DNA of 64,000 nucleotides, taken from Comamonadaceae bacterium. Its GTDB lineage: Bacteria; Pseudomonadota; Gammaproteobacteria; Burkholderiales; Burkholderiaceae_C. The translations under genes and the position numbers were made by a program. This document shows, one piece after another, positions 1 to 11,077 of this stretch. The stretch lies in the NCBI GenBank assembly GCA_027485235.1, contig JAIXRJ010000046.1:62001-126000 (forward strand), written 5' to 3'. The first letter of the stretch is position 1; each line of letters begins with the position of its first letter. The notes under the pieces are model-generated. The model was not told the origin of the DNA and ran no database searches. It saw nothing but the letters and a program-made list of their open reading frames with translations.

Positions 1-1
1 G

Positions 2-715
2 GCCGTGATCGACCAAGCGGTGGCCGCTGCCAAAGGTGCGCCCAACATGGCTGGCCTCGATCTGGCGCAAAAAGTCACCGTGTCCAATTCGTACGAGTGG
101 ACTCAAACCGAGTGGACCTTGGGCGAAGGCTACGGCAACTTGACCGAGCCCAAGTTCCATGTGGTGGCGTACGACTTTGGCGTCAAGAAAAACATCTTGC
201 GCATGTTGGCCGAGCGCGGTTGCAAAGTGACCGTGGTGCCTGCCAAGACACCTGCAGCGGATGTGCTCCAGTACAAGCCAGACGGCATTTTCTTGTCCAA
301 CGGCCCTGGCGACCCACAACCTTGCGACTACGCGATTGCTGCGGCTGCCGAGTTGATCGAAACCGGCATCCCCACCTTTGGCATTTGCCTGGGTCACCAG
401 ATCATGGCTTTGGCCAGCGGTGCCAAGACTTTCAAGATGAAGTTTGGCCACCACGGTGCCAACCATCCGGTGAAAGACCTCGACACCGGCCGCGTGTCCA
501 TCACCAGCCAAAACCACGGTTTTGCAGTGGACGAAAAGTCTTTGTCCGCCAACTTGCGTGCCACACACGTGTCTTTGTTTGACGGCACCTTGCAGGGCCT
601 GGCCCGCACCGACAAGCCCGCGTTCTGCTTCCAGGGTCACCCCGAGGCATCGCCTGGCCCCCACGACATTGCTTACCTCTTTGACCGCTTCATCCACCTG
701 ATGGAGGCGAAATAA
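2..715 (+). CDS. carA: Carbamoyl-phosphate synthase small subunit, C-terminal part (5' end outside window)
   Basis: Glutaminase subunit of carbamoyl-phosphate synthase: it hydrolyses glutamine and passes ammonia to CarB for pyrimidine and arginine synthesis. The frame is open from base 2, so the gene starts before the window. About 237 C-terminal residues remain of the usual 375-390. Visible class I glutamine amidotransferase motifs are SNGPGDP, the nucleophile loop TFGICLGHQ (Cys at about residue 128 of this fragment) and the His/Glu motif [11 protein letters not shown] near the C-terminus. The stop codon lies 1 bp before the carB start, so the two are cotranscribed. A GTG at base 5 is in frame but is not the real start. 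Confidence 0.97.
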   Translation, partial: AVIDQAVAAAKGAPNMAGLDLAQKVTVSNSYEWTQTEWTLGEGYGNLTEPKFHVVAYDFGVKKNILRMLAERGCKVTVVPAKTPAADVLQYKPDGIFLSNGPGDPQPCDYAIAAAAELIETGIPTFGICLGHQIMALASGAKTFKMKFGHHGANHPVKDLDTGRVSITSQNHGFAVDEKSLSANLRATHVSLFDGTLQGLARTDKPAFCFQGHPEASPGPHDIAYLFDRFIHLMEAK

Positions 716-716
716 C

Positions 717-3700
717 ATGCCAAAGCGCACAGACCTCAAAAGCATCCTCATCATTGGCGCCGGCCCGATCATCATTGGTCAGGCCTGCGAGTTCGACTAC
801 TCCGGCGTGCAGGCTTGCAAAGCCTTGCGCGAAGAGGGCTACAAAGTCATCCTGATCAATAGCAACCCTGCCACGATCATGACCGACCCGGCCACGGCCG
901 ACGTGACCTACATCGAGCCCATCACTTGGCAAACGGTCGAGAAGATCATTGCCAAAGAGCGCCCTGATGCGATCTTGCCGACCATGGGTGGCCAGACCGC
1001 GCTCAACTGCGCTTTGGACTTGTGGCACAACGGCGTGCTCGACAAGTACAAGGTGGAGCTGATTGGCGCGACACCTGAAGCCATCGACAAAGCCGAAGAC
1101 CGCTTGAAGTTCAAGGACGCCATGACCAAGATCGGTCTGGGATCGGCTCGCTCCGGCATCGCCCACAGCATGGAAGAAGCTTGGGACGTGCAAAAGACTT
1201 TGGGTTTCCCCACGGTCATTCGCCCCAGCTTCACGCTGGGCGGCACGGGCGGCGGTATTGCCTACAACCCAGAAGAGTTCGAAACCATTTGCAAACGCGG
1301 TCTGGAGGCATCGCCCACCACCGAGTTGTTGATTGAAGAGTCTTTGCTGGGTTGGAAAGAGTACGAGATGGAAGTGGTGCGCGACAAGGCGGACAACTGC
1401 ATCATCGTGTGCTCGATCGAAAACCTGGACCCCATGGGCGTGCACACCGGTGACTCGATCACCGTGGCCCCTGCCCAGACGCTGACCGACAAGGAATACC
1501 AGATTCTGCGCAACGCCTCTTTGGCCGTGCTGCGTGAGATCGGTGTGGACACCGGCGGCTCCAACGTGCAGTTCTCGATCAACCCTAAAGACGGCCGCAT
1601 GGTCGTCATTGAGATGAATCCCCGCGTGTCGCGTTCCTCGGCCTTGGCCTCCAAAGCCACGGGTTTCCCGATCGCCAAAGTCGCAGCCAAGCTGGCGGTG
1701 GGTTACACCCTCGACGAGTTGCGCAACGACATCACCGGTGGTGCCACGCCTGCTTCGTTCGAGCCTTCGATCGATTACGTCGTCACCAAGATCCCACGTT
1801 TTGCGTTCGAAAAATTCCCCACCGCCGACAGCCGTTTGACCACCCAAATGAAGTCGGTGGGCGAGGTGATGGCCATGGGCCGCACCTTCCAAGAGTCGTT
1901 CCAGAAAGCCCTGCGCGGTCTGGAAGTCGGCGTGGACGGCATGAACGAGAAAACCCAAGACCGCGAAGTGCTCGAGAAAGAACTGGGCGAGCCCGGTCCC
2001 GAGCGCATCTGGTACGTGGGCGATGCCTTTGCTATGGGCTTGAGCGTGGACGAGGTGTTTGCCTTGACCAAGATCGACCCTTGGTTCTTGGTGCAGATCG
2101 AAGAGATCGTGAAGATCGAGTTGGAGCTCGAAACCACGACGCTTGAAGCCGTCACGGCCGATGAGTTGCGTGCGCTCAAGAAGAAAGGCTTCTCGGACCG
2201 CCGCTTGGCCAAGCTGCTCAAAACGACCGAGCATGTGGTGCGCGCGCGCCGTCATGCCCTGAACATTCGCCCCGTTTACAAACGCGTGGACACCTGCGCG
2301 GCCGAGTTCTCCACCGACACCGCCTACATGTATTCTTGCTACGAAGGCAATGGTGACGGCGAGTGCGAAGCCGAACCCACGACCAACAAGAAAATCATGG
2401 TGCTGGGCGGTGGTCCTAACCGGATTGGCCAGGGCATTGAGTTCGACTACTGCTGCGTTCACGCGGCTCTCGCCATGCGCGAAGACGGCTACGAAACCAT
2501 CATGGTCAACTGCAACCCCGAGACCGTGTCGACCGATTACGACACCTCGGACCGTTTGTACTTTGAGCCGGTCACATTGGAAGACGTGCTTGAAATCGTC
2601 GACAAGGAAAAGCCAACCGGCGTTATCGTGCAGTACGGCGGTCAAACACCTTTGAAGTTGGCGCTGGATTTAGAAGCCGCAGGCGTGCCCATCATCGGCA
2701 CCAGCCCTGACATGATCGACGCGGCCGAAGACCGTGAGCGTTTCCAGAAATTGCTGCAAGACCTCGGTTTGCGCCAGCCCCCCAACGCCACGGCACGCAC
2801 CGAGCCAGAAGCGCTGGAAAAGGCAGCAGCCTTGGGTTACCCCTTGGTGGTGCGCCCCAGCTACGTGCTGGGTGGCCGCGCCATGGAAATCGTGCACGAG
2901 CAGCGTGACCTCGAGCGCTACATGCGCGAAGCGGTCAAGGTGTCGCACGACTCGCCTGTGCTGCTGGACCGTTTCCTGAACGACGCCATCGAGTGCGATG
3001 TGGACTGCCTGCGCGACCCCGAAGGCAAGACCTTCATCGGCGGCGTGATGGAGCACATTGAACAAGCGGGTGTGCACAGCGGCGATTCGGCTTGCTCTTT
3101 GCCGCCTTACTCGCTGTCGTCTGCCACCGTGGACGAGCTCAAGCGCCAATCGGCCGCCATGGCCGGTGCTTTGAACGTGGTCGGTTTGATGAACGTGCAG
3201 TTCGCCATCCAGCATGTGGACGGCCAAGACGTGATCTACGTGCTGGAAGTCAACCCCCGCGCTTCGCGCACCGTGCCTTATGTCTCCAAAGCCACAGGCA
3301 TTCAGCTGGCCAAGGTGGCTGCGCGTTGCATGGCTGGTCAAACACTCGCGTCGCAAGGCATCACCAAAGAAATTACACCTCCGTATTTCAGCGTGAAAGA
3401 AGCCGTTTTCCCGTTTGTGAAGTTCCCCGGTGTGGACACCATCCTCGGGCCGGAGATGAAGTCGACCGGCGAAGTCATGGGCGTGGGCAAGACTTTTGGC
3501 GAAGCCTTTGTGAAGAGCCAAATGGGTGCAGGCACCAAGCTGCCACGCCCGACCAAAGCCGACGGCACGCCATCAGGCAAGGTCTTCATTTCGGTGAAAA
3601 ACAACGACAAGGCGCGCGCCATCGAAGTGGCTCGCCAGTTGGTGTCTCAAGGCTTTGAGCTGGTGGCCACCAAGGGCACGGCTGTGGCCATTCAGGCCGC

Positions 3701-3977
3701 AGGCGTGGTCTGTGCCACGGTGAACAAGGTGACCGAGGGCCGCCCCCATATTGTGGACATGATCAAGAACAACGAGATTGTGTTGGTGATCAACACCGTC
3801 GAAGAACGCCGCAACGCGATCGCTGATTCACGCAACATTCGCACCTCGGCCTTGCTCAACCGGGTCACCACGTTCACAACCATCGCAGGCGCAGAAGCGG
3901 CTGTGGAAGGCATGAAGTACATGGACCGACTGGGCGTGATTTCTGTTCAGGAAATGCACGCGCAGTTGTTGGCCTGA
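717..3977 (+). CDS. carB: Carbamoyl-phosphate synthase large subunit
   Basis: Synthetase subunit (1086 aa, normal family length). It makes carbamoyl phosphate from bicarbonate, two ATP and ammonia tunnelled from CarA. The two homologous ATP-grasp halves are visible. The first begins with [20 protein letters not shown] and the second near residue 560 with [18 protein letters not shown]. Both carry the metal-binding EMNPR / EVNPR motifs. From about residue 955 ([19 protein letters not shown]) comes an MGS-like allosteric domain, which in the family binds UMP, IMP or ornithine. The ATG follows the carA stop after one base. No frameshift or missing block is seen. Confidence 0.98.
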   Translation: MPKRTDLKSILIIGAGPIIIGQACEFDYSGVQACKALREEGYKVILINSNPATIMTDPATADVTYIEPITWQTVEKIIAKERPDAILPTMGGQTALNCALDLWHNGVLDKYKVELIGATPEAIDKAEDRLKFKDAMTKIGLGSARSGIAHSMEEAWDVQKTLGFPTVIRPSFTLGGTGGGIAYNPEEFETICKRGLEASPTTELLIEESLLGWKEYEMEVVRDKADNCIIVCSIENLDPMGVHTGDSITVAPAQTLTDKEYQILRNASLAVLREIGVDTGGSNVQFSINPKDGRMVVIEMNPRVSRSSALASKATGFPIAKVAAKLAVGYTLDELRNDITGGATPASFEPSIDYVVTKIPRFAFEKFPTADSRLTTQMKSVGEVMAMGRTFQESFQKALRGLEVGVDGMNEKTQDREVLEKELGEPGPERIWYVGDAFAMGLSVDEVFALTKIDPWFLVQIEEIVKIELELETTTLEAVTADELRALKKKGFSDRRLAKLLKTTEHVVRARRHALNIRPVYKRVDTCAAEFSTDTAYMYSCYEGNGDGECEAEPTTNKKIMVLGGGPNRIGQGIEFDYCCVHAALAMREDGYETIMVNCNPETVSTDYDTSDRLYFEPVTLEDVLEIVDKEKPTGVIVQYGGQTPLKLALDLEAAGVPIIGTSPDMIDAAEDRERFQKLLQDLGLRQPPNATARTEPEALEKAAALGYPLVVRPSYVLGGRAMEIVHEQRDLERYMREAVKVSHDSPVLLDRFLNDAIECDVDCLRDPEGKTFIGGVMEHIEQAGVHSGDSACSLPPYSLSSATVDELKRQSAAMAGALNVVGLMNVQFAIQHVDGQDVIYVLEVNPRASRTVPYVSKATGIQLAKVAARCMAGQTLASQGITKEITPPYFSVKEAVFPFVKFPGVDTILGPEMKSTGEVMGVGKTFGEAFVKSQMGAGTKLPRPTKADGTPSGKVFISVKNNDKARAIEVARQLVSQGFELVATKGTAVAIQAAGVVCATVNKVTEGRPHIVDMIKNNEIVLVINTVEERRNAIADSRNIRTSALLNRVTTFTTIAGAEAAVEGMKYMDRLGVISVQEMHAQLLA

Positions 3978-3992
3978 ACCTGGCCTTCTGCC

Positions 3993-4020
3993 TTGCTCCG
4001 TCTATCAGGCAGGGCATAAT
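3993..4020 (+). promoter_or_regulatory. Candidate sigma70 promoter for greA
   Basis: TTGCTC (3993-3998), a 16-bp spacer and CATAAT (4015-4020), just after the carB stop. A transcript would start near 4027, only a few bases before the hairpin at 4031. Called by eye only. Confidence 0.45.
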
Positions 4021-4030
4021 GCGCTTGAAG

Positions 4031-4066
4031 ACCGCCGAGTTTCAAAACTCGGCGGTTTGTTTTTGG
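4031..4066 (+). terminator. Intrinsic terminator in the greA leader
   Basis: Perfect 11-bp stem ACCGCCGAGTT / AACTCGGCGGT with loop TCAA (4042-4045), followed by TTGTTTTTGG. It closes the carAB unit, but it also lies between the candidate greA promoter and the greA ribosome binding site (GGAGAA, 4065-4070). It would therefore act as an attenuator of greA. Confidence 0.8.
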
Positions 4067-4076
4067 AGAACCCAAC

Positions 4077-4553
4077 ATGTCAACCATCCCGATCACCAAA
4101 CGTGGTGCTGAAAAACTCAAAAACGAGTTGCATCGGCTCAAAACGGTGGACCGCCCCGGCGTCATCCAGGCGATCGCCGAAGCCCGAGCCCAGGGCGACC
4201 TGAGCGAGAACGCCGAATACGATGCCGCCAAAGACCGACAAGGCTTCATCGAAGGCCGGATTCAGGAAATCGAAGGCAAGCTGTCGGCCGCGCAGATCAT
4301 CGACCCGGCTTCGGTCGATGCGGGTGGCCGCGTGGTGTTTGGCACCACCGTCGAATTGGAGGACGAGAGTTCAGGAGAGGCTGTGACTTACCAGATCGTG
4401 GGTGAGGACGAAGCCGACTTGAAACTGGGTCTCATCAACATCAGCAGCCCGATTGCGCGCGCCTTGATTGGCAAAGAAGAGGGGGATGTGGCCGAAGTGC
4501 AGGCCCCAGGTGGCGTGCGCCGTTATGAAATCGTGGGTGTGTCTTACGTTTGA
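4077..4553 (+). CDS. greA: Transcript cleavage factor GreA
   Basis: 158 aa, the normal length. GreA enters the secondary channel of RNA polymerase and stimulates cleavage of backtracked RNA, rescuing arrested complexes. The N-terminal antiparallel coiled coil (residues about 1-75) carries the catalytic acidic tip in [13 protein letters not shown] (Asp41 and Glu44), and the FKBP-like C-terminal domain follows. The ATG has a GGAGAA ribosome binding site that abuts the T-tract of the leader terminator. The order carAB-greA-yhbY-rlmE-ftsH-folP-glmM is well known in gamma- and betaproteobacteria, which supports the call. Confidence 0.97.
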   Translation: MSTIPITKRGAEKLKNELHRLKTVDRPGVIQAIAEARAQGDLSENAEYDAAKDRQGFIEGRIQEIEGKLSAAQIIDPASVDAGGRVVFGTTVELEDESSGEAVTYQIVGEDEADLKLGLINISSPIARALIGKEEGDVAEVQAPGGVRRYEIVGVSYV

Positions 4554-4555
4554 GG

Positions 4556-4587
4556 CAAAACACAGGCCATTGTCTTACGGCCTGTGT
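4556..4587 (-). terminator. Hairpin between convergent greA and yhbY, probable yhbY terminator
   Basis: Perfect inverted repeat ACACAGGCC (4560-4568) / GGCCTGTGT (4579-4587) with a 10-base loop. Read on the minus strand it is followed by TTTTGCC, a weak T-tract. On the plus strand no T-run follows, so it mainly serves yhbY. Confidence 0.55.
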
Positions 4588-4621
4588 GGACTATGCCACC
4601 CCGGTGCGGGCAGTTCAATCC

Positions 4622-5095
4622 TCAGTCGTGCCGACCTTTTTTGACCGATTTTTGTTTGGGTTTGGCCCGTTTGATTTGCCCCCCAGCGGCCAGGCGTTGA
4701 TTGCCCAGCACGCGGACCGTTTTGACCTCAGGACGCTGACCGCCGCGTGAGCTGTATTTGAGAATCTTGAAATCGCGTGGACCGGCTTTGCGATCTTCAT
4801 CGACTTCTTTGAGCTTTTCAGGTTGAGGGCGCCAGAGGATCAGCAATTTGCCGATGTGTTGAATGGGCGCGGCGCTGAGTTGTTCGGCCAGTTGGGCAAA
4901 CATGACTTCGCGTGCCGCACGGTCATCGCCCAGCACACGGATCTTGATCAGGCCATGAGCGTTCAGGGCTGCTTCGGTTTCCTTGACGACGGCAGGGGTC
5001 AAGCCATCCCCGCCGATCATGACGACCGGGTCTAAGTGATGGGCATCGGCACGAAAAATTTTGCGCTCGGAAGGTGTGAGTTGTATTTGGGGCAT
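4622..5095 (-). CDS. yhbY: YhbY-type CRM-domain RNA-binding protein
   Basis: 157 aa. YhbY proteins carry a single CRM (KH-like) RNA-binding domain and associate with pre-50S ribosomal particles. The domain covers residues about 1-95 ([20 protein letters not shown], GxxG-type loop MIGGDGLTP). The remaining roughly 60 residues form a basic tail ending [13 protein letters not shown], longer than the 97-aa E. coli protein. I chose the ATG at 5093-5095. An upstream in-frame start would add a hydrophobic stretch and would run into rlmE. It is divergent from rlmE, with only 31 bp between the two start codons. The family is clear, the molecular role is poorly known. Confidence 0.9.
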   Translation of the reverse strand: MPQIQLTPSERKIFRADAHHLDPVVMIGGDGLTPAVVKETEAALNAHGLIKIRVLGDDRAAREVMFAQLAEQLSAAPIQHIGKLLILWRPQPEKLKEVDEDRKAGPRDFKILKYSSRGGQRPEVKTVRVLGNQRLAAGGQIKRAKPKQKSVKKGRHD

Positions 5096-5126
5096 GACAC
5101 TATTATCCCAGCAAGGACGGACAGGA

Positions 5127-5795
5127 ATGAAAGTTAAAACGCAAAGTAAAAAAGTCAACAAGGCTTGGCTGAACGACCATGTCAACGACCCTTATGTGAA
5201 GTTGGCCCACAAAGAAGGCTACCGTGCCCGTGCTGCTTACAAACTCAAGGAGATCGATGAAGCCCTGGGGCTGGTTCGGCCCGGACATTTGGTGGTGGAT
5301 CTCGGTTCAGCACCGGGTGCGTGGAGCCAGTATCTGCGTCGTCGGATGTCACCGCAAGGCGCTGCTGTGGGCGAACTCAATGGCACCATCGTGGCCTTGG
5401 ACCTCTTGCCCATGGAGCCTGTAGAGGGCGTTCAATTCATCCAAGGTGATTTTCGCGAGGAAGCTGTTTTGGCACAGCTTGAAGCGGCCATGCTTGGCCG
5501 TCAGGTCGATGTGGTGGTGTCCGACATGGCTCCCAACCTGTCTGGTATCGACGCCACTGACGCAGCCCGCATTGCCCATTTGATTGAATTGGCCTTGGAA
5601 TTTTCACAAAATCACCTCAAACCTCAGGGTGCCTTGGTGGTCAAACTCTTTCACGGCAGTGGCTACAGTCAATTAGTTCAATTGTTCAAGGAGTCCTTTA
5701 AAGTCGTCAAAGCGATCAAGCCCAAATCATCCCGGGACAAATCTTCGGAGACTTTTTTGGTGGGAATGGGGCTGATTTCAAACCGGGCGGGGTAA
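5127..5795 (+). CDS. rlmE: 23S rRNA 2'-O-methyltransferase (U2552)
   Basis: 222 aa, RlmE/FtsJ/RrmJ family. It methylates the 2'-hydroxyl of U2552 in the A-loop of 23S rRNA late in 50S assembly, using S-adenosylmethionine. The SAM-binding motif [15 protein letters not shown] (57-70) is present. So is the full catalytic tetrad: Lys39 (AAYKLKEID), Asp133 (SDMAPN), Lys173 (VVKLFHGSG) and Glu208 (SSETF). The start ATG has AGGACGGACAGGA just upstream; an open extension to 5061 overlaps yhbY and is not part of the family. ftsH follows after 99 bp, as in E. coli. Confidence 0.96.
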   Translation: MKVKTQSKKVNKAWLNDHVNDPYVKLAHKEGYRARAAYKLKEIDEALGLVRPGHLVVDLGSAPGAWSQYLRRRMSPQGAAVGELNGTIVALDLLPMEPVEGVQFIQGDFREEAVLAQLEAAMLGRQVDVVVSDMAPNLSGIDATDAARIAHLIELALEFSQNHLKPQGALVVKLFHGSGYSQLVQLFKESFKVVKAIKPKSSRDKSSETFLVGMGLISNRAG

Positions 5796-5894
5796 TTCCT
5801 GCGATTTGCAGGGCCAAAACATGGCGCTGGTTCCCACAGCGTCTGTGTGCAGGCCTAAAATGACATTCACAATTTTTCTCGACTGGAGCCTCGC

Positions 5895-7814
5895 TTGAAT
5901 AACCCTTGGTTTTCCAAAATCGCTGTATGGATGGTGATAGCCATGGTGCTGTTCACTGTTTTTAAACAGTTTGACGGCCGTGGTGCTGTGGGTGCGAATG
6001 CTGTTGGGTATTCGGATTTCCTTGAAGAAGTTCGCGGTAACCGCATCAAAACTGCCACGATCCAGGAAAGCCCTGGCGGCACGGAAATCGTTGCGACCAC
6101 CAACGACGATCGTCGTATCAAGACCACAGCCACTTATTTGGACCGCGGCTTGGTGGGCGACTTGATCAACAGTGGCGTCAAGTTTGATGTCAAGCCTCGC
6201 GAAGAGGGCTCTTTGCTCATGAGCTTGCTCGTCAGTTGGGGGCCCATGCTCCTGTTGATTGGAGTTTGGGTTTATTTCATGCGCCAGATGCAAGGCGGCG
6301 GCAAAGGTGGGGCCTTCAGCTTCGGCAAGTCCAAGGCCCGAATGCTGGATGAAAACAACAATCTGGTCACTTTTGCGGATGTGGCTGGTTGCGACGAAGC
6401 CAAAGAAGAAGTGAAGGAGGTTGTCGACTTCCTCAAAGACCCCCAAAAGTTCCAAAAGCTCGGTGGCCGTATTCCCCGTGGCTTGTTGTTGGTCGGTCCT
6501 CCTGGAACAGGTAAAACACTGCTGGCGAAGGGCATTGCCGGTGAAGCAAAAGTCCCTTTTTTCAGCATCTCGGGATCTGACTTTGTGGAAATGTTTGTGG
6601 GCGTGGGCGCTGCACGCGTTCGCGACATGTTTGAGAACGCCAAAAAGAATGCGCCCTGCATCATTTTCATTGATGAAATTGACGCGGTCGGTCGCCAGCG
6701 AGGCGCTGGCCTGGGCGGCGGCAACGACGAGCGTGAGCAGACCCTTAACCAGATGTTGGTTGAGATGGATGGCTTTGAAACCAACTTGGGTGTGATTGTC
6801 GTGGCGGCCACCAACCGTCCTGACATCCTGGACGCAGCCTTGTTGCGCCCCGGCCGTTTTGACCGTCAGGTCTACGTGACCTTGCCGGATATCCGCGGTC
6901 GTGAACAGATTCTCAACGTGCACATGCGCAAAGTGCCAATTGGCCAAGACGTGAACGCGGGCGTGATTGCCCGTGGTACGCCCGGCATGAGCGGTGCCGA
7001 TTTGGCCAACTTGTGCAACGAAGCGGCCTTGATGGCGGCACGCCGCAACGCCCGCGTGGTTGAGATGGTGGACTTTGAAAAGGCCAAAGACAAGATTTTG
7101 ATGGGCCCTGAGCGCAAGAGCATGGTGATGCCCGAGCATGAGCGCCGCAATACGGCTTACCACGAAGCAGGCCATGCCTTGATTGGCAAGTTGCTGCCCA
7201 AGTGCGATCCGGTGCACAAAGTCACCATCATTCCCCGCGGCCGTGCCTTGGGTGTGACGATGAGTCTGCCGGAGCAAGACCGCTACAGCTACGATAAGGA
7301 ATTCATGCTGAACCAGATCAGCATGTTGTTCGGTGGTCGGATTGCCGAAGAAGTGTTCATGCACCAGATGACCACAGGGGCCAGCAACGACTTTGAGCGG
7401 GCCACCTCCATCGCCCGCGACATGGTCATGCGTTACGGTATGACCGATGCCTTGGGCCCGATGGTCTATGCCGAAAACGAAGGCGAAGTGTTTCTGGGCC
7501 GTTCGGTCACCAAGACCACCAACATGAGCGAATCCACGATGCAAAAAGTGGACGCCGAGGTGCGCAGCATCATTGACGCTCAGTACAAGCTGGCTCGCGG
7601 TTTGATCGAGGAGCACAGTGTTCAGATGCATGCCATGGCCAAAGCACTGTTGGAATGGGAAACCATCGACAAAGAACAGTTGGATGACATCATGGCTGGA
7701 CGCGACCCACTTCCCCCCAAGGACTGGACCCCTCGCAATCCCCCATCGGGTGGAGGTTCATCCGGTGGCGGTTCTCCCTCTGTTCAGGTTGAACCGGTCA
7801 CCACGGCTGTCTGA
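5895..7814 (+). CDS. ftsH: Membrane ATP-dependent zinc metalloprotease FtsH
   Basis: 639 aa inner-membrane AAA+ protease that degrades misfolded membrane proteins and short-lived regulators; in E. coli these include LpxC and sigma32. Two transmembrane segments (about 8-23 and 111-129) flank a short periplasmic region. The AAA domain has Walker A GPPGTGKT (201-208), Walker B IIFIDEID (257-263) and a second region of homology around [20 protein letters not shown]. The zinc site is HEAGH (423-427). The start is TTG at 5895, 5 bp after GGAG (family members begin MNN.xxSK). The tail is Gly/Ser-rich (GGGSSGGGS), as usual. Confidence 0.98.
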   Translation: MNNPWFSKIAVWMVIAMVLFTVFKQFDGRGAVGANAVGYSDFLEEVRGNRIKTATIQESPGGTEIVATTNDDRRIKTTATYLDRGLVGDLINSGVKFDVKPREEGSLLMSLLVSWGPMLLLIGVWVYFMRQMQGGGKGGAFSFGKSKARMLDENNNLVTFADVAGCDEAKEEVKEVVDFLKDPQKFQKLGGRIPRGLLLVGPPGTGKTLLAKGIAGEAKVPFFSISGSDFVEMFVGVGAARVRDMFENAKKNAPCIIFIDEIDAVGRQRGAGLGGGNDEREQTLNQMLVEMDGFETNLGVIVVAATNRPDILDAALLRPGRFDRQVYVTLPDIRGREQILNVHMRKVPIGQDVNAGVIARGTPGMSGADLANLCNEAALMAARRNARVVEMVDFEKAKDKILMGPERKSMVMPEHERRNTAYHEAGHALIGKLLPKCDPVHKVTIIPRGRALGVTMSLPEQDRYSYDKEFMLNQISMLFGGRIAEEVFMHQMTTGASNDFERATSIARDMVMRYGMTDALGPMVYAENEGEVFLGRSVTKTTNMSESTMQKVDAEVRSIIDAQYKLARGLIEEHSVQMHAMAKALLEWETIDKEQLDDIMAGRDPLPPKDWTPRNPPSGGGSSGGGSPSVQVEPVTTAV

Positions 7815-7839
7815 GGCAGACAGCACTTCTGGCAATTTA

Positions 7840-7863
7840 AACGGGGCCTTGTGCCCCGTTTTG
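7840..7863 (+). terminator. Intrinsic terminator after ftsH
   Basis: 8-bp stem AACGGGGC / GCCCCGTT with a 5-base loop, followed by TTTTG. The T-tract is short and folP begins 30 bp further on, so partial read-through is likely. Confidence 0.65.
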
Positions 7864-7892
7864 CATGGTGTTCATGGCATCAGGACTACGGC

Positions 7893-8744
7893 ATGGATTT
7901 GCACTGGCAGACGACTCGTTTTGATTTGAATTTGTCCCGTCCCTTGGTGATGGGCATTGTGAACGCGACCCCGGATTCTTTTTCCGATGGTGGTCGATAC
8001 CAGGACGTTCATGCCGCACTCGCCCATTCAGAGCGCTTGCTCAAAGAAGGGGCTGCGATTTTAGATCTGGGTGGTGAGTCCACTCGTCCCGGGGCCGAGG
8101 TGGTACCAGTCGATCAAGAGCTTCAGCGCCTGCTTCCTGTCTTGAAAGAGTTGGTTCGTTGGCACGTCCCGATTTCTGTAGACACCTACAAACCCGCCGT
8201 GATGCAGGCTGTTTTGGACTTGGGTGTGGACATCATCAACGACATCTGGGCGCTGCGCCAAGCCGGAGCGGAGTCAGTCGTGGCTGGGCATCCCCGTTGT
8301 GGTCTGTGCTTGATGCACATGCACCGCGAGCCGCAGAGCATGCAGCTGCAGCCTTTGGACGGTGACGTCATGGCGCTGATCGAAACTTTCCTTGGAGAGC
8401 GAGTTGTTCGCTTGCAGTCCCTGGGCGTCGATGCTCGCAGAGTGGTTCTGGACCCTGGCATCGGTTTTGGAAAAACTTTGGCCCAAAATTTTCGATTGCT
8501 GGCGCACCAGAAAGATTTTTTGCGTCTGGGCCGTCCCTTGCTTGCGGGATGGTCTCGCAAATCATCCTTGGGTGCGGTACTGGCGCAAAAGGGTCATGTG
8601 CCAGATGCCCTTGAAAGGACAACAGCCAGCGTGGCGGCGGCTTTGTTGGCTGTGGATCGAGGCGCCTCAGTGCTGCGTGTGCATGACGTGAAAGACACAG
8701 TCGAAGCGCTCAAGGTCTGGCAAGCCGTAAAAGACTTCGCCTGA
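7893..8744 (+). CDS. folP: Dihydropteroate synthase
   Basis: 283 aa TIM-barrel enzyme that joins p-aminobenzoate to hydroxymethyl-dihydropterin pyrophosphate in folate synthesis; it is the target of sulfonamides. Visible motifs are [15 protein letters not shown] (20-34), [13 protein letters not shown] (pterin/pABA loop 2), DIINDIWA and the C-terminal [11 protein letters not shown]. The ATG at 7893 has AGGA 7 bp upstream; the open frame extends to 7851, but that part falls in the ftsH terminator. It sits in the rlmE-ftsH-folP-glmM order. Confidence 0.96.
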   Translation: MDLHWQTTRFDLNLSRPLVMGIVNATPDSFSDGGRYQDVHAALAHSERLLKEGAAILDLGGESTRPGAEVVPVDQELQRLLPVLKELVRWHVPISVDTYKPAVMQAVLDLGVDIINDIWALRQAGAESVVAGHPRCGLCLMHMHREPQSMQLQPLDGDVMALIETFLGERVVRLQSLGVDARRVVLDPGIGFGKTLAQNFRLLAHQKDFLRLGRPLLAGWSRKSSLGAVLAQKGHVPDALERTTASVAAALLAVDRGASVLRVHDVKDTVEALKVWQAVKDFA

Positions 8745-8776
8745 GGCGAGGGCATGGATGTCAGGGAGCCTGGGTC

Positions 8777-8807
8777 TTGCCGAGTGCGAGTGGGTCGGAC
8801 ATAAAAT
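8777..8807 (+). promoter_or_regulatory. Possible promoter for glmM
   Basis: TTGCCG (8777-8782) and TAAAAT (8802-8807), with a 19-bp spacer. The hexamers are acceptable but the spacing is long, so this is weak support. Confidence 0.3.
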
Positions 8808-8839
8808 CGACGCTTTATGACAAATTTCAGGACTGTGGC

Positions 8840-10168
8840 ATGGCTAGGCAATATTTCGGCACAGATGGTATTCGCGGTACCGTTGGGCAAAAACCCATCA
8901 CCCCAGACTTCATTTTGCGTTTGGCACACGCGGTAGGGCGTGTCCTTAAATCACAAGATCCGCACCCCACGGTATTGATTGGCAAAGACACGCGCATTTC
9001 GGGCTACATGCTGGAAAGTGCTTTGGAGTCTGGGTTCAACTCCGCAGGGGTGGATGTGGTGTTGTTGGGGCCGGTTCCAACGCCCGCGGTGGCTTACCTG
9101 ACCCGTGCGCAGCGCGCTTCGCTGGGGGTGGTCATCAGCGCCAGCCACAACCCGTTCGCCGACAACGGCATCAAATTTTTCAGCGCACAGGGCAAAAAGT
9201 TGTCTGACGCTTGGGAAGAGGCCGTCGAAGCCGCCTTGCTGGAGGACCCTGTTTGGGTCGACTCTGCTGATCTCGGTAAAACCCGCCGCTTGGATGACGC
9301 TGCAGGCCGGTACATCGAGTTTTGCAAGAGCACCTTTTCAAATGACTTGACCCTCAAGGGAATGAAAATTGTGGTGGATGCGGCTCACGGTGCGGCTTAC
9401 CAAATCGCCCCCAAGGTGTTTCATGAATTGGGGGCTGAGGTGGTGGCCATCGGTTGCTCACCCGATGGCTTGAACATCAACAAAGACGTGGGTGCCACGC
9501 ACCCCGCTGCCTTGGTGCAGGCGCTCAAAGACCAGCGCGCCGATTACGGCATTGCTTTGGATGGCGATGCCGACCGTCTGCAATTTGTGGATGCGAGCGG
9601 GCGCTTGTTCAATGGCGACGAACTCTTGTATTTGATGGTCGCCGACCGCTTGGCCCGTGATGAAGCCGTGCCGGGTGTCGTGGGCACCTTGATGACCAAT
9701 TTGGCCGTTGAAGTTGCTCTGAAGCAGCTTGGTGTGCAGTTTCTGCGCGCCAAAGTGGGTGACCGTTATGTCCTGGAAGTCTTGATCGAGAAAGGCTGGT
9801 TGCTGGGTGGGGAAGGCTCTGGCCATTTGCTGATGCTGGACAAACACACGACCGGCGATGGCCTGGTCAGCGCCTTGCAGGTGTTGCAAGCCTGCGTGAG
9901 CAGCGGCAAAACCGTGGCGCAATTGCTGGAAGGCATCACGCTCTTTCCGCAAATTCTCATCAATTTGCGCCTGGCTCCCGGGTTTGACTGGCAAGGTCAC
10001 CAGCCTTTGTGGGATGCGAAGCGCGATGCAGAAGCTGAGCTTGGAGATGCTGGCAGGGTGTTGATCCGAGCCAGTGGCACCGAGCCTTTGGTGCGTGTCA
10101 TGGTCGAGGCGCGTGATGCTATGAAAGCGCGTGAATGCGCTGAACGCATGGCAGCGACTTTGCGTTGA
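8840..10168 (+). CDS. glmM: Phosphoglucosamine mutase
   Basis: 442 aa cytoplasmic enzyme of the alpha-D-phosphohexomutase family. It converts glucosamine-6-phosphate to glucosamine-1-phosphate for UDP-GlcNAc, and so feeds peptidoglycan and LPS synthesis. The active-site loop ISASHNP places the phospho-acceptor serine at residue 102, as in E. coli. The metal loop DGDADR and the C-terminal phosphate-binding [14 protein letters not shown] are intact. The start at [12 protein letters not shown] is the family start and has AGGA about 8 bp upstream. An in-frame extension to 8777 is not conserved. Confidence 0.97.
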   Translation: MARQYFGTDGIRGTVGQKPITPDFILRLAHAVGRVLKSQDPHPTVLIGKDTRISGYMLESALESGFNSAGVDVVLLGPVPTPAVAYLTRAQRASLGVVISASHNPFADNGIKFFSAQGKKLSDAWEEAVEAALLEDPVWVDSADLGKTRRLDDAAGRYIEFCKSTFSNDLTLKGMKIVVDAAHGAAYQIAPKVFHELGAEVVAIGCSPDGLNINKDVGATHPAALVQALKDQRADYGIALDGDADRLQFVDASGRLFNGDELLYLMVADRLARDEAVPGVVGTLMTNLAVEVALKQLGVQFLRAKVGDRYVLEVLIEKGWLLGGEGSGHLLMLDKHTTGDGLVSALQVLQACVSSGKTVAQLLEGITLFPQILINLRLAPGFDWQGHQPLWDAKRDAEAELGDAGRVLIRASGTEPLVRVMVEARDAMKARECAERMAATLR

Positions 10169-10232
10169 AATCTTGGATCTGAATGGTTCTTGACTTGAGG
10201 GGCTTGACCCTTGGTGAAGTCTGAGACCAACT

Positions 10233-11063
10233 TCAGTAAATCAAGCGATCGGGCTTGATTTCTTGCAAGATCGTGGTGGCGATCTCTTCAATGGATTTGG
10301 TCGTGGTAGAAAGCCACCGAATGCCCGAGCGTCGCATCATGGCTTCGGCCTCTGAGACTTCCATACGGCAGTTGTCGATGCTGGCGTAACGTGAGTTGGG
10401 ACGGCGCTCTGCGCGGATTTCGGCCAAGCGATCCGGGTGGATGCTCAAGCCAAAGATTTTTTTGCGGTGCGGCACCAAGGCGGGCGGCAACTGTTTGCGG
10501 TCAAAGTCTTCCGGAATCAAGGGGTAGTTGGCGGCTTTGAGTCCGTGCTGCATGGCCAAGTACAGACTAGTCGGTGTTTTGCCACTGCGGCTGACGCCCA
10601 CCAAGATGACCTCGGCCGACTCCAGATCGCGGTTGGATTGTCCATCGTCGTGCGCCAGCGAAAAATTGATGGCCTCGATCCGGTCGTGGTATTCCTTGCT
10701 TTTGCTCACATCCGAAAAACGACCGACTCGGTGGTGTGATTTGATGCCCAGTTCAGCTTCAAGTGGGTTTACAAAGGTGCCAAACATGTCGAGCAGCATG
10801 CCTTGGCAGTGTGCTTGCAGTACCTTGAGCACTTCCATGTTCACCAGCGTGGTGAACACGATGGGTTTGGTCCCTTCTGTTTCTGCGGTGTGGTTGATCT
10901 GCCGCACCGCTTGGTGGGCTTTGTCGATGGTGTCTGTGAAGGGCAATCGAACATGGCGCGACTTCATGTCGAACTGGGCCAGGATGGCGTTGCCAAAAGT
11001 TTCGGCGGTGATGCCGGTGCCATCCGATACAAAAAATACAGTGCGTTTTGGCATGCTTGTCAT
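10233..11063 (-). CDS. ppsR: PEP synthase regulatory protein (bifunctional kinase/pyrophosphorylase)
   Basis: 276 aa, DUF299/PSRP family. This enzyme inactivates PEP synthase by ADP-dependent threonine phosphorylation and reactivates it by Pi-dependent dephosphorylation. The N-terminal [12 protein letters not shown], the central [20 protein letters not shown] and the P-loop VGVSRSGKT are present. It is divergent from ppsA, its target, which makes the assignment firm. Start choice is uncertain: ATGs at 11063 and 11054 and a TTG at 11072 are all in frame, none with a strong ribosome binding site. It converges on glmM. Confidence 0.94.
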   Translation of the reverse strand: MTSMPKRTVFFVSDGTGITAETFGNAILAQFDMKSRHVRLPFTDTIDKAHQAVRQINHTAETEGTKPIVFTTLVNMEVLKVLQAHCQGMLLDMFGTFVNPLEAELGIKSHHRVGRFSDVSKSKEYHDRIEAINFSLAHDDGQSNRDLESAEVILVGVSRSGKTPTSLYLAMQHGLKAANYPLIPEDFDRKQLPPALVPHRKKIFGLSIHPDRLAEIRAERRPNSRYASIDNCRMEVSEAEAMMRRSGIRWLSTTTKSIEEIATTILQEIKPDRLIY

Positions 11064-11077
11064 TGATTTCAATGGCC

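Noticed and set aside
690-2645. 651-codon open frame on the minus strand opposite carB, and similar long frames opposite ppsA, ftsH and hom
   Set aside because: Shadow frames of GC-rich genes. Products are His/Gly/Val-rich with no domain, and the plus-strand genes are certain.
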